A DNA stretch of 64,000 nucleotides from Owenia fusiformis (Eukaryota; Annelida; Polychaeta; Sabellida; Oweniidae), in the NCBI GenBank assembly GCA_903813345.2, contig CAIIXF020000001.1, positions 22,713,915 through 22,777,914 on the forward strand. The letters are read 5' to 3'. The position numbers and the translations under genes are program-made. The notes below the pieces were generated by a model, which saw nothing but the letters and a program-made list of their open reading frames with translations, was not told the origin of the DNA and made no database searches. This document shows positions 46,201 through 56,012 of the stretch, piece by piece; the first letter of the stretch is position 1, and each line of letters begins with the position of its first letter.

Positions 46201-48685
46201 GCCGAGGAATCGATTGTGTTTAATTCTGGAGTTTGGTTGTTATGTTGATTATTTCCGATAATTCGGCAATAATATACCCAAAAGTTATTCTCTAGGTATA
46301 TCCATGGTATGTGAGATATTATATGAGCAATAACAATAAGACATTGATTGTCTGGAGGAGAAACCTATGGCATAATGCATCTTTAATATGCACGTCATTA
46401 CACTATTTACTTAGTTGACAGGATATAAGCAGCCATTTGCTCTTGTTCATGCTATTTATATGTTCAATAATACAGGTTATATTTCCTGTTTTTGTTTTCT
46501 GAGCATTCTCGCTAAGACAAACTAAATAGATAATAATGTCTCCTGTATTCAGTTTCAAGTTGTATACTAGGTATAGTATATAGAATATCAAATCATTTTG
46601 AAGGATATCATTTTTATTTACCAGTTAATATCTAATGTCAACCCGAGTGAAGGAAGCAATGAATGTTGATCTTTGGTCAACAAAGGGATAAAATGATATC
46701 CCAAGAATGGATCTGATATTGGGTTTTATACATGATAAATTAAAAGAATAATATGTTTAAAATAAAAACTCATTTATCATACAGCTTTGTGGCTGATAAA
46801 TGATATCAGCCATATATACATGTACTGTATAAAACTGATAAAAGATATCAGCCACATATGGTGCTCCTATGGATCGCCATAATATCAGAAATATCACTGG
46901 GTGTTATTGTAGAGATAACTAGATTATTGTGGTTTAAATAGGCTTAGAATGCTAACGACTGGACTGTTATAATACTTCTGTTTATGAGTGGATATTTAGT
47001 TGTGAAATGTTAAATATTTAATTGTGACAATTACTAACTTATGGCTTAATCTTACTCAATAAACTTGATCTGAATCAATACTGCTATTAGTGGAGTCAGA
47101 ATGTGGTTTTAGGCTTGCGTATAGGGCATTATATGGGACATAATTTTTAATGTACTATAGTAAAACCTGTCTAATCCGAACACCCATGGGACCAGCCAAA
47201 AGCGTTCAAATTGGCAGGTGTTCAAATTTCAAGGTTTTAGTTGGTCAGGCGGGGAGGGGGGGATTTTCATAGTTCAGTACACTATATTGAACACTTAATA
47301 CTAAGTCAGAAAACAATACATGTTGTTGATGTGTTTATTCTACAGTAGCCTATATCCTATGTTTTATTTACATTTTGAACAATTTCATTATTTTAGTAAA
47401 AATATTTTGGCAAAAACTTTGTAATACACTGTAGAAGTATATGATAGTCTCGTCCGAAATCTTATGCTAATCAAATGACTTATCAGATATTATGGTTGAA
47501 TTTTTTCTTTTTCTCGTCTGGAAATGCGTCTGTGTTGTCTTTGTGATTATAAAACATTTACTGATTGAATCTTAGCTATCATAACAGACCCATGGAATAT
47601 GAAACAGTTAGGACCTGTTCATAATCCAAATCAAAAACATCCAGTTCATTTACAATAAGGATAAACCAATTATCTCCCAGATTCTCACCTTTCTCTTAAT
47701 CCAAATCAAAAACATCCAGGTAATTTCTAATAATGATAAACCAATTATCTCTTTTGATTAACACCTTTCTCTTAATCAAAACATAAAACATTCAGTTCTT
47801 TTTTAATACGATAAACTAATTAACTCCTCTACCTTTCCAAAAAATCCTGTTGTTTTCACAAATTAGGGATGTCACTGAGACTAAATAAGTTAATTAGGAC
47901 AATATTGGTGCTTTGATTACATTGTATATGTAAAGATAAATAACAACTATAACACTGACTCAATATGTGGCTATTGTTGAAATGTCCAGACATTTGATTT
48001 CTGATAAAAATGTTCAGATTAGATAGGTCACTTTTTCAAATCCGGTTGTTCACTGTTCAGATTAGGAGGTGTTTAGATTTTAAGGTTTATTTAACATGGG
48101 AGGGAAAAATGGGACCGAAAAAAGTGTTCAAATTGGAAGGTGTTTGGATTAGCCAGGTGTTCAGATATACAGGTTTTACTGTACTATGATTTTGCATATT
48201 TGTATGTATTATTAGATCTTAGTTTTTCAGCTTTTTAAACCCACATTCTGACTCCACTATATGTAGCCATGTCAATTTGAATTGTACATGTTGTACTCTG
48301 GAGTCAAATGTGTCCTGGGGCCCCACTGCCTTTATTGACTTATTATTGCTCATTTGAGGACAATTGTGAGCACTCACATTTGTATTTATCCCATTACTTT
48401 ATTGAATGCATTTACTTTCAGTGTGAACTCCCAATGCCCAGAGCCTAGTATATGAATCTCTCTTTCAAACTTGGGAACAATTGTCAGTTGATTACATTTT
48501 GCATGTTAATGCCTTATATGAATTACATTGTATTTCAGAATTTCAAACTGTAATTTCAGGTGGGAGGCTACCCTACACTGCTTCTCTTCAAGGCTGGTGT
48601 GAAGATAGATGAATACCACGGGAGTAGAGACTTGGAGGCCCTCGATACATTTGTTAGGGACAATTTACCTCATGATGAGCTATAA
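25212..48685 (+). CDS. TXNDC5: Thioredoxin domain-containing protein 5 (ERp46)-like
   Basis: Ten coding exons: 25212-25357, 29585-29669, 33530-33588, 34786-34897, 35153-35377, 36660-36746, 37632-37769, 44796-44878, 45357-45483 and 48560-48685. All are GT/AG and join in frame to 395 aa (human about 432). Residues 1-17 form a signal peptide ([16 protein letters not shown]). Three thioredoxin domains follow, with active sites CGHC at 50-53, 182-185 and 313-316 and cis-prolines in GYPT or GYP at 96, 228 and 359. The C-terminus HDEL is an ER-retrieval signal. The protein is therefore predicted to be an ER-lumen disulfide oxidase/isomerase of the PDI family that aids folding of secreted proteins. 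An in-frame ATG at 25149 would put 21 residues before the signal peptide, so 25212 is preferred. ATTAAA at 49108 is the likely poly(A) signal. Intron mobile elements make up most of the 23.5-kb span. Confidence 0.95.
25547..27145. mobile_element. Inverted-repeat element with about 245-bp near-identical arms (TXNDC5-like intron 1)
   Basis: The left arm, about 25547-25792, and right arm, about 26908-27145, are reverse complements with very few differences, e.g. CGGAAGTTATGATACGTTAT against its complement. The loop is about 1.1 kb and contains no recognisable transposase. High arm identity suggests recent insertion or arm homogenisation. Exact ends and duplication are not resolved. Confidence 0.75.
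27150..28040. other. Intron 1 segment without recognised features
   Basis: No exon of the TXNDC5-like gene is missing here, since exons 1 and 2 join in frame. I see no inverted-repeat ends or RNA gene in this part. Confidence 0.4.
28102..28177 (+). pseudogene. tRNA-like segment in the left LTR
   Basis: It begins like a tRNA-Lys with A box TAGCTCAGTCGG (28109-28120) and B box GGTTCGATTCC (28153-28163). A 14-bp duplication places a second partial B box at about 28167-28177, and the 3' acceptor half is missing. It is not a functional tRNA. Confidence 0.7.
28426..28498 (+). pseudogene. Full-length 73-nt tRNA-Lys-like segment in the right LTR
   Basis: It has A box, D arm, B box and 73-nt length, with GCC at the 5' end able to pair with GGC before the last base. 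The anticodon stem does not pair (TCAGT against TTCAA), the T stem is weak and only five of seven acceptor pairs form. It is thus a tRNA-derived promoter-like sequence, not a tRNA gene. Upstream body and D arm match tRNA-Lys best from memory of that family. Confidence 0.65.
30349..31592 (+). mobile_element. Processed retrocopy inserted into the Helentron-like element
   Basis: The insert begins at about 30349 and ends in 16 A (31577-31592). AATAAA at 31560-31565 lies 11 nt before the tail. TTAATTGAAATTT occurs at 30336-30348 and again at 31593-31605, a 13-bp target-site duplication. These are the marks of LINE-type reverse transcription of a polyadenylated RNA. It carries an intact 245-codon frame after about 105 nt of 5' leader. 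Confidence 0.85.
30454..31191 (+). CDS. Uncharacterised 245-aa protein in the retrocopy
   Basis: An open frame with ATG, about 105 nt from the retrocopy start and 400 nt from its poly(A) tail. The first 75 residues look folded ([20 protein letters not shown], then [13 protein letters not shown] and [16 protein letters not shown]). A hydrophobic beta-like segment followed by KSPSxxxRDxxR is, from memory, seen in uncharacterised, often repeat-linked proteins of marine invertebrates. The remainder is polar, rich in Asn, Thr, Lys and Asp, with three similar (T)QTDN/KTDN segments, and is probably disordered. There are no membrane segments and no catalytic motif. It may be a dead copy kept open by recent origin, a retrogene, or the first frame of a retroelement. 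Function unknown. Confidence 0.55.
   Translation: MIPKIVEHLISELQEEGCILGGYKINATNNGTSITLQYVVHHLGDPSSGTRSKSPSRLMRDTNRISAFNASKKIVSSVPNHEQIGLHEQSTPVKPGQNTYSDDVFINTDNSQIVNNNTDTENSPNTEDSGFTSLLQTPQDRINKVNTSTQTDNKVKRHQSCATELKMKHVATKTDNMDRKHRGCNVNIKKQMDNKSTECKIDKDTKETNTDSDTTCDVAALTNFSMATCEGKYMRFIDKIGEDYM
33040..33450. repeat. Degenerate GAGAAATGGTGTAAGAT minisatellite
   Basis: About 20 diverged copies of a 14-18 bp unit fill the stretch just upstream of TXNDC5-like exon 3. The long - strand frames here (33210-33463) are products of the repeat, not genes. Confidence 0.9.
34013..34591. mobile_element. Tc/mariner MITE, copy A (TXNDC5-like intron 3)
   Basis: Ends CAGGGTGGTCAAAAAAATG and (inverted) the same, flanked by TA at 34011-34012 and 34592-34593. 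The 579-bp unit matches 42826-43394 along most of its length. The interior, on the - strand, derives from the transposase C-terminal part (see copy B). Confidence 0.85.
35482..36328. mobile_element. TA-flanked MITE in TXNDC5-like intron 5
   Basis: Ends CTGTAAAACAC and GTGTTTTACAG are flanked by TA at 35480-35481 and 36329-36330. Both subterminal regions have TCGCGA/ATTCGCGAG motifs in opposite orientation. No coding sequence. It fills about two thirds of the intron. Confidence 0.8.
36775..36900. repeat. Dispersed repeat with GTGGTGACATATTGTTATGG
   Basis: The hairpin TCACCAC-aaaaa-GTGGTGA begins this segment, and AACAAATGGCAGGTAGT follows. A diverged copy is at 54400-54530. It starts 30 bp after the exon 6 donor. 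Confidence 0.6.
37250..37631 (+). repeat. Pyrimidine-rich minisatellite at the 3' end of TXNDC5-like intron 6
   Basis: Units like TCTCACCTCATCTGAT repeat irregularly. On a larger scale a segment of about 150 bp is duplicated. The first copy ends ...CTCTTGTGGTTGTG near 37480. The second ends ...CTCTTGTGGTTACAG at 37631, the actual acceptor of exon 7. Confidence 0.85.
39120..40182. mobile_element. Nested MITE with TCGCTTCGCTCGC tracts
   Basis: Near-complementary ends TGCCAGTGATCTCCCCAG and CTGGGGAGAACCCAGCA, with CGCTCGCTTCGCTCGC next to the left end and GGGCG/GAGCG runs near the right. A - strand frame at 39342-39578 ([19 protein letters not shown]) resembles the C-terminal part of hAT-like or other repeat-derived proteins. 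That likeness is weak. Confidence 0.55.
41128..41345. mobile_element. Single end of a mariner-type element
   Basis: ACGAGGCCCGATCAGAAAGC, then about 200 bp resembling the left arm of the MITE at 19957-20978 (ATTGAAATTTTCACAGA and later GTTGCTATGGTGAC). No matching right end was found nearby, so it is truncated. Confidence 0.45.
41957..42095. repeat. 139-bp imperfect palindrome
   Basis: ATCACACGTTTCAG, then TGTGATACAGGAAATATTCC, pairs with GGAATATTTCCTGTATCACA and CTGAAACGTGTGAT around a loop of about 40 bp. It is probably a hairpin MITE or part of one. Confidence 0.65.
42826..43394. mobile_element. Tc/mariner MITE, copy B
   Basis: Ends CAGGGTGGTCAAAAAATGG and inverse, TA at 42824-42825 and 43395-43396; nested in the 6.6-kb element. 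Its - strand interior still reads [15 protein letters not shown] and later [12 protein letters not shown], the C-terminal signature of Tc/mariner-like transposases. It is therefore an internally deleted transposon rather than an unrelated MITE. Confidence 0.85.
44940..45190. repeat. GGTCAGGGAAATGTCAGGG minisatellite
   Basis: Diverged repeats of a GTCAGGGAAATG-type unit, joined by GAGATT, fill the centre of TXNDC5-like intron 8. Confidence 0.8.
45484..47085. other. TXNDC5-like intron 9, left part
   Basis: No gene. GGGCCGATATTGACCGCC and TGACGTCACATATTGCTC at 45560-45600 resemble sequence in other repeats (compare GGGCCGATATTCC at about 25428). Loosely complementary AT-rich ends at about 45914 and 46385 hint at a MITE, but I cannot define it. 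Confidence 0.35.
47090..48257. mobile_element. 147-bp MITE split by a pogo-type insertion
   Basis: Ends GTGGAGTCAGAATGTGG and its inverse, flanked by TA. Without the 1.03-kb insertion the unit is only about 150 bp. Its left 115 bp match the left end of the 4.1-kb palindromic element at 50097-54227, and its right end matches that element's TIR. It looks like an internal-deletion derivative of that family. Confidence 0.8.
47158..48181. mobile_element. Pogo-type MITE of 1.02 kb nested in another MITE
   Basis: Terminal repeats (C/T)AGTAAAACCTGTCTAATC and inverse, with TA at 47156-47157 and 48182-48183. The ends fit pogo/Tigger-type elements (CAG terminus, TA target). The host MITE sequence is continuous once it is removed. 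No transposase. Relatives are at 13021-13207 and about 19432. Confidence 0.85.
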
Positions 48686-49107
48686 AGATCAAGCCTTAGT
48701 GTTGAATACTCCAACTTCATGACATCACCACAATATCAATGCCCTCCAATGGTTACAAACATAAAGTGCCCTATTCAAAGGTGAAATGCCCTCATACTTA
48801 CTTGGAGAGGGATGTTACATCCTTCTAAGCAGGTGTCCAGAATCCGTACCTCCTTCTTCCCCCCTGCTATACCCAAGTTGGAAGCGCCCGATTAAATTGA
48901 ATCATGTGATCTAACGTGTACATGATTTCTGTCACAGTGTTGCGACAGCCAATCAGATTGCGAAAATGCTAACTGCTTATTGCAGGGGGTAAAAAGAAAG
49001 AAGATATTCTGGATTTTGAAGCCCTGTGATCGGAGGATGGGGATGATGCAATTGCTCATTTTGCTATTTTGTTGTTGTAAGGTTTTGTAAGGCACTTTTT
49101 GTGGAAA

Positions 49108-49113
49108 ATTAAA
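49108..49113 (+). terminator. Poly(A) signal of the TXNDC5-like gene
   Basis: ATTAAA, 423 bp after the stop codon, followed within 15-30 nt by T/G-rich sequence. No earlier AATAAA stands out in the 3' UTR. Confidence 0.6.
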
Positions 49114-49194
49114 GTTTATTTCATTTGGTGGAAGCTGTCATCATTTTGACACACTCCCTAAAGATGAATACACAGTATTGATATTTTGGTGATG

Positions 49195-49300
49195 TCATTA
49201 CATATGTGCTCATAATGCACATGATATGTGAATAATGCACATGATGTGTGAATAATGCACATGATGTATAAACAATGCACTTCCACTTACGATGTGCATT
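49195..49300. repeat. Short AATGCACATGATGTGTGA repeat
   Basis: Three to four copies of an 18-20 bp unit just past the TXNDC5-like 3' end. The rest of 49130-50090 shows no gene. Confidence 0.8.
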
Positions 49301-50096
49301 ATATGCAAATGGATGCACTCATGTGCAAATATGAGATAATCATAACAACTTTATAAAAATCCATAACACTCTTACAGTGTACTTAAGAATTCCATTTTGT
49401 AACAGTGTTGTGTAATATAAGGCTATTTTATAGTACAGAGGGTTAAAGTAGATTTATTTCTAAAGGTAAAGGCATTATAAGCTAGGTATCTATCACCAAT
49501 CACATTATCACCTTCTTGACCATAGATCTCTAAAAATGTTTTAAAATATTATTCATTGCTGATTCTAAGTGAATGGTTGCTTTTTAGTGTTTCTCTTTCT
49601 TCTTCAGGAGATTGTTAGTGCACTCGTAATCAACATCATTTTTTTGAAAATCTGAAAATTTTTATTCCAACTTATTTGTTCAAAAGAAAAAAATGACACT
49701 AGTCTTAATCTGCAGTGCAGTCATAATGTTTACTTTATAAAAGAAGCACATAAAAATAGCTGACTACGTAATTTATCAAGTTTTTTTTAATTTTTTTATT
49801 AAAATCAATGTTACATATTTACAGATTGTAGTGGCTATGATCCCCAAGAAGGAGTATTAGGTGCCACATAATGGTATTTACAATGATTTCTGTTTAAATG
49901 GTGCTGCCATGCATTGATATATACATTGGCAAAAAAGCATTGGCACTACTTTCTGAACCGAATTACTCTTCATCCTTGTCCTACTTACACTATTAAGAGC
50001 CATTATACCTGACGTTGCTCTAGTCTATAGACATGAATGTTTAATCCACAAACTGAGATTAAATTGGAATACTTGATTGATTTTTTAATACAGTTA

Positions 50097-53000
50097 GTGC
50101 AGTCAGAATGTGGGTTTCGGCGTGCGTTCAGAGGGATTTTATGGGACATAATTTTTCATGTTACTACTATGATTATACATATTTGTATGGATTATTAGAT
50201 CTTAGTTTTTCAGCTTTTAGATTTTGTGGCCATTTTACCCCCCATGGGCTAAAATTTGGACCCCTACTATATAATTGGGCAAGAACTCAAAAAATACTCA
50301 GTGGAATGTTTCCAAATTACTAAGTTGCATTGGTATAGGCTAATTGAATATATGATAAAAATTTCATGTCACATGGTTAACTGGTTGCCATGGAAATGGA
50401 TAAAACATGCCCTTCAGGTGTCAATTTTCAGGCCAATTTTTCAGGACTGACAGAGTCATTTCATGCATATTTTGTCACCAATGTGTTAGGAAGGGTTAAA
50501 ATGTCAATAGAAAACTTCTATAATATATAAGCAACAATTGTATGTAAAGATCAGTCCACAAAACCTCAGATTTTGGCCTTGTATTGGTCCATGACTTATA
50601 CAGGGGTCTATTTCATAGACTCGAGCTCCCACATTGGATGGATGCTATAACTTTTGAAATAATGGAGATACAGGTCTCATTTTTTCAGATCTTCATAAAT
50701 GGTTAGTGTTAAGTATTTTATTTTACTTTGGGAGCTGACATGTGATTGGTTGCCATGGTAACCAGGGTTTTAGGGAAATTCCGACCCCCACATTGGATGG
50801 ATGCTATAACTTTTGAAATAAGGGAGATACAGGTCTCATTTCTTCAGATCTTCATAAATGGTTGGTTTTAAGTATTTTAATATACATTTGGAGCTTGTAT
50901 ATGATTGGTTGCCATGGTAACCAGGGTTTTAAGGAAATCCTGACCCCGACATTGGATGGATGTTATAACTTTTGAAATAAGGGAGATTCATGTCTCATTT
51001 TTTCAGATTTTTGACAATGATTGATTTAAAGTATTGATTTAGACTTTGGGAGCTGAAATTGGATTGGTTACCATGGAAATCAGGGTTTTGTTGAAATTCA
51101 GACCTCCACAACTGATGAACACTATAACTCTTAAATACAGCCAGATAAGATAATCTTTTCAGATGTAAGATAATAATAATATGTGTGTATTGTATTAGCC
51201 TTTGGAAGCTAGGATTTATTTGTCTGCCATGGTAACCATGTTTCATTGCCATGGTAACTGCTGTTTTCGTTTTCAGATTCACCTTTATTCTAGATAGGTC
51301 AATACATGACATAAAATACCAAATTGCTCAAAGTTACCATTTTATTCTTAAATTTTTTTTTTCTATTTTATATGATTTACATGCTCATGACTCAATAATA
51401 CTAGAGATGCAAACATTGTTTGGCTCATAAAATATCAAATACTAGAAAAGTAAACAATACATGTATGTCTGACAATATTGCCTTATTCCATACGACTAGT
51501 TCTTACAAAAGTTCTGACTCCTAATTTGTTCATTTGAACTCATCATTACTGTTTTCATTTAGCACAATTTCCTCTTAACATCAATTTCTGTTGGAATGAA
51601 GGATTGTTTTGACCATTCTGGAGATAAGGATCCTCAGGGGATATAGTCCATTCATGCAGTATTGGACTTGGCAGAATGGGGTAAGACTGGTCCCTGTGGT
51701 TTCACTGTATATAAAATTGGCTGGGGTCCAAGGCTGAACCCTCAGATATCAATATGTTCCCATCCAATCTGTCAAATTTGAATGTGTTCTGATATCAACC
51801 AAAATAATGCCCAAAAGCCATACCAAATGCCCAAATATATGACCAGTGCCATACCAAATATCCAGATATGAAAACATGGCCATTCAAAATTTCTAATGCC
51901 TCGAGAAGAAGACATGTCATTGAGGAAAACAACCAAAAACAACCTCACATTAAGGATATACTAGATCAATGCCATACATGTGCAACAAGTGAGGGGCAAC
52001 ATATTTTTCACAACCATTCCCAAATCCGACCATTGCTATACTCTCAAGTCATAATTTGGAGAGCATTCTCATACCAGATCCTAAAATTTGGGTCCATTGC
52101 CATATCAAATGTCAAAAGTAACCCACCTGAGCTGAGGATCCCCTCAAGGTTTATATACAGTGAACTTCTGGGAAACGGGGGGTAATGTTTCCACTTCCAA
52201 ATATAAGTTTTATCATCCATCCTCTTCAAATGTTACAATGAGCAATCATTACAAGATGGAAGAGTTCATCATTTAATTCATTGCATTATATTAGCTGCTA
52301 TGAAAGCAGTCAAGGACCAATCTTGAAAGATGGGAAGAGTAGAAATGTCAACACCTCCATAAGTGAGGGCAGGACTGTTCTGTTTTGGAGAATATCTTAT
52401 GTGAAACAGCTCATATTGTTATCTATTGATGTAAGTTACAAATATATTTTTGTTAATCTGCTGTACTTTTACTGGTGAACAAATCAACTTTGGATTTTAT
52501 TGTGTCAGGAATTTCTATATTGATTCCTATTATGAAGAAAATAACCTTAAGAACCTCAACTGATATGAACTCTGTCCCATTAGATGTCAGAAGCTCAACC
52601 CAACCCCTGTAGCTGCAAACCTAGGACCAAGTCCTGTGTGAAGCTATATTAGCCTTCAATGCGTTTACTGGATCAGATTCCTCCAGTGCAGAAATACAAC
52701 AAAACAGCAGAAATAGAAAAATAACTGCCACTAATAGATTACGAGATGAGCTGTTTCCCATGAGATACAGAAAAAACAGAACAGTGCTGCCCTCACTTAT
52801 GAAGGTGTTGACATTTTCTTTCACATTTGAAGAGGGTAAATTATCCAACCTATGTATGGACACATTCCCACCAGCCTAAACCCAGCTCTACCATTATGCC
52901 CAACACTGCATGAATGAACTGTGAATTCCCTGACGAATCTTTAACACAAGAATGGTCAAAAGAATCCTTCTTTCCAATAGAAATTGTTGATATTTTTAAT

Positions 53001-54227
53001 TAAGAGGCAATTGTGGAAGATGAAAACGATAATGATGAGTAAAAACAAGTTGGGAGTCTGAATATGTGTGAGAACTAGTAGAATGGAATGAGGCTATACT
53101 GTCAGACATACAGGATAAATTGCTGAAATAAAGAGCAAAATGATAATTTTGAGCATTTTGGTATAACATGTTGTGAATTGACCATTCTCAAATGAAGGTA
53201 AGACTGAAATAAAAAATTAGGGATACCATGACGACGAAACATGGTTACCATGGCAATCAAGTAAATGCTAAGCTACAAAGTCTAATTCAATACACAAATC
53301 TAATTAATTTTTAAGATCTGAAATGATGATATCTGTATCTGCTTGAATTCAAACATTAAAGCATTTATCAATTGAGGAGGTCCAAATTTCAATAAAACTC
53401 TAGTTACCATGGTAACCAATCAAATTTCAGCCCCCAAAGTCTAATTTAATATTTATAATCAATCATTGTCTAAGATCTGAAATAATGAGACATGTATCTC
53501 CCTTATTTCAAAAGTTATAGCATCCATCCAATGTGGGGGTCGGAATTTCCCTAAAACCCTGGTTACCATGGCAACCAATCACATGTCAGCTCCCAAAGTA
53601 AAATAGAATACTTAAAACTAACCATTTAAGAAGATCTGAAAAAATGAGACCTGTATCTCCATTATTTCAAAAGTTATAGCATCCATCCAATGTGGGAGCT
53701 CGAGTCTATGAAATAGACCCCTGTATAAGTCATGGACCAATACAAGGCCAAAATCTGAGGTTTTGTGGACTGATCTTTACATACAATTGTTGCTTATATA
53801 TTATAGAAGTTTTCTATTGACATTTTAACCCTTCCTAGCACATTGGTGACAAAATATGCATGAAATGACTCTGTCAGTCCTGAAAAATTGGCCTGAAAAT
53901 TGACACCCGAAGGGCATGTTTTATCCATTTCCATGGCAACCAGTTAACCATGTGACATGAAATTTTTATCATATATTAAATTAGCCTATACCAATATAAC
54001 TTAGTAATTTGGAAACATTCCACTGAGTATTTTTTGAGTTCTTGCCCAATTATATAGTAGGGGTCCAAATTTTAGCCCATGGGGGGTAAAATGGCCACAA
54101 AATCTAAAAGCTGAAAAACTAAGATCTAATAATCCATACAAATATGTATAATCATAGTAGTAACATGAAAAATTATGTCCCATAAAATCCCTCTGAACGC
54201 ACGCCGAAACCCACATTCTGACTGCAC
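50097..54227. mobile_element. 4.1-kb near-palindromic TA-flanked element
   Basis: Ends GTGCAGTCAGAATGTGG and inverse, TA at 50095-50096 and 54228-54229. The left half (50097 to about 52440) is complementary to the right half (about 52640-54227) with a small centre near 52.5 kb. The left half holds about 0.5 kb not matched on the right (within 51690-52200). Each arm contains about four tandem units of about 159 bp, several with GTTGCCATGGTAAC. The outer 215 bp encode the same 71 codons in both arms, so they are nearly identical. No transposase is recognised. Confidence 0.85.
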
Positions 54228-54231
54228 TAAG

Positions 54232-55590
54232 TGTATTATTGAACGCCAATTTTGTACATTATCTGAATGTGAAAGACTAGTTCTATAATATCTTGTTAGA
54301 AGCACAGATAAATTTAATGGCTCAACAGCTTTTTGTTTGCTGAATCTCCCTTTGAGAAAATAAGAAAAGTAATGTTATCAAGCCAAAGCTGAAACTTAGA
54401 AGTGATGACATATTGTTATAGTCTCCAACGTTTTTGTGAACGCCGTTCGGTGGTTGGTGTTTGGCGTCTGTAACAAATGGCAGGTAGTAACATTTTTGTG
54501 TATGCGTGTCCTTCACTCCCTTGTCTGTGTTTTCTACTACAAAATAAAAGCGGATGTCATATTTCGTTACAGTAACACAGTGTCATACATAGAGGTTATT
54601 TTATTAGATATTACTTATCTTTTATAAAGGCCCACAGTGTTTGACCATGATCATGCCTTTAATCAAGCAATAACTGGTCAGCCAATCAATGTTGTCTACT
54701 TTTGTAAAACCTGTAAAAAATCGTAAATGTAGAACGTCCAAGTAAGGACGTAATACATCACAAGTAGAGGTTTAGACTAGATGTTACTTGTTATGGTATG
54801 TGTATTCATCAAACACATTTTCATGATAATTGTAAATATTTATTATACACTGAAACCTCTCTAAAGTGAACACCATTCTAGACTCGTCGCATATGATATA
54901 TTCACTTTGGGGGATTGGGCTTATACGAGATACACGAATACTTACACCCAGTGGATATGATGATTACTTCATGGAGGTTTTGGTGTACTTATATTTTACA
55001 AGAGATTTATCCATCTAATGTTGCCAAGAGAACAAAGTGTAATATTACAATGTAAAATAAGTAAATTTTTATAATATATGTATCCATGATAATGAATTTT
55101 GAGAAATATACAATAATAACAAAAATTAGTTTATATTATTGGTTTGTTGATGGTTGAAATGTGACGGCTATCCCATAAATTAATTTTATCCATTTTTCAT
55201 TTTGTGAGCGGTGCCATGTTAATTCTTACCTGAAGATACACAAACTACACTCCTTGATAAAAATATAAAATGACCCATTGTAATGATCTGATAGATCGGT
55301 GGGTATTGATTGGTTATTGATGTGAGTCTATAGAATATAATAATGACAAGCACAAGCTATAGTGTGTATATTTGTATAACTGATGAACCAGGATGTCTCC
55401 TGGTAAGATGATACATATGGGTACATGTGGTCAATTAGTACAACATATATGAGGTCATTACACCCATTTTAAAATTGACGCTAAATTGACGATCTTGTTA
55501 ACAGTTAATTGATGAAGGCTCCGAGGAAGCATTTTTACATGGGGTAAAATACGGACATACGGAAACATTTATTTTCTGCAAAGTAGATGT
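54232..55590. other. Intergenic stretch
   Basis: No supportable gene. It includes a second copy of the GATGACATATTGTTATAG dispersed repeat at 54400-54530 (compare 36775-36900). Confidence 0.45.
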
Positions 55591-56012
55591 ATTGATAATT
55601 ATCCCATCGAACGAAGTTCCGAGGGATAAAGGGAACGCCTCCGTCCTTCCGTCCGGGCAATAACTCAAATACCGTTTGCCCGATTTTGTTCATATTTTGT
55701 ACACATATACCCTATGGAGGTAGATGTTCTGCTGGAAAGCAGATTTTCAAAATGGTCGCTCATTTAAAAATGACGGCCATTTTAGTGCCGATTTTACAAT
55801 TATTTAGGTGCAATACGTAAAACTGTAATAGCAATATATTTTAAATGTAAAAAATTAAATTGGACATTAATAAAGCTAGAAGTGTAGATATTAAAGAAGC
55901 ACATGGCAGCCATCTTGAAAAATGGCGGCCTTTACTTGTTATTTTACGATTTTTACTATAACTCGAAAAGTAGTGGAGCGATTTTGTTCATATTTGGTAT
56001 GTGAATACTATA

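Noticed and set aside
50108-50323. 71-codon frame also present at 54001-54249
   Set aside because: The pair reflects the two arms of the palindrome. There is no family match, no splice context and no signal peptide; used only as evidence of arm identity.
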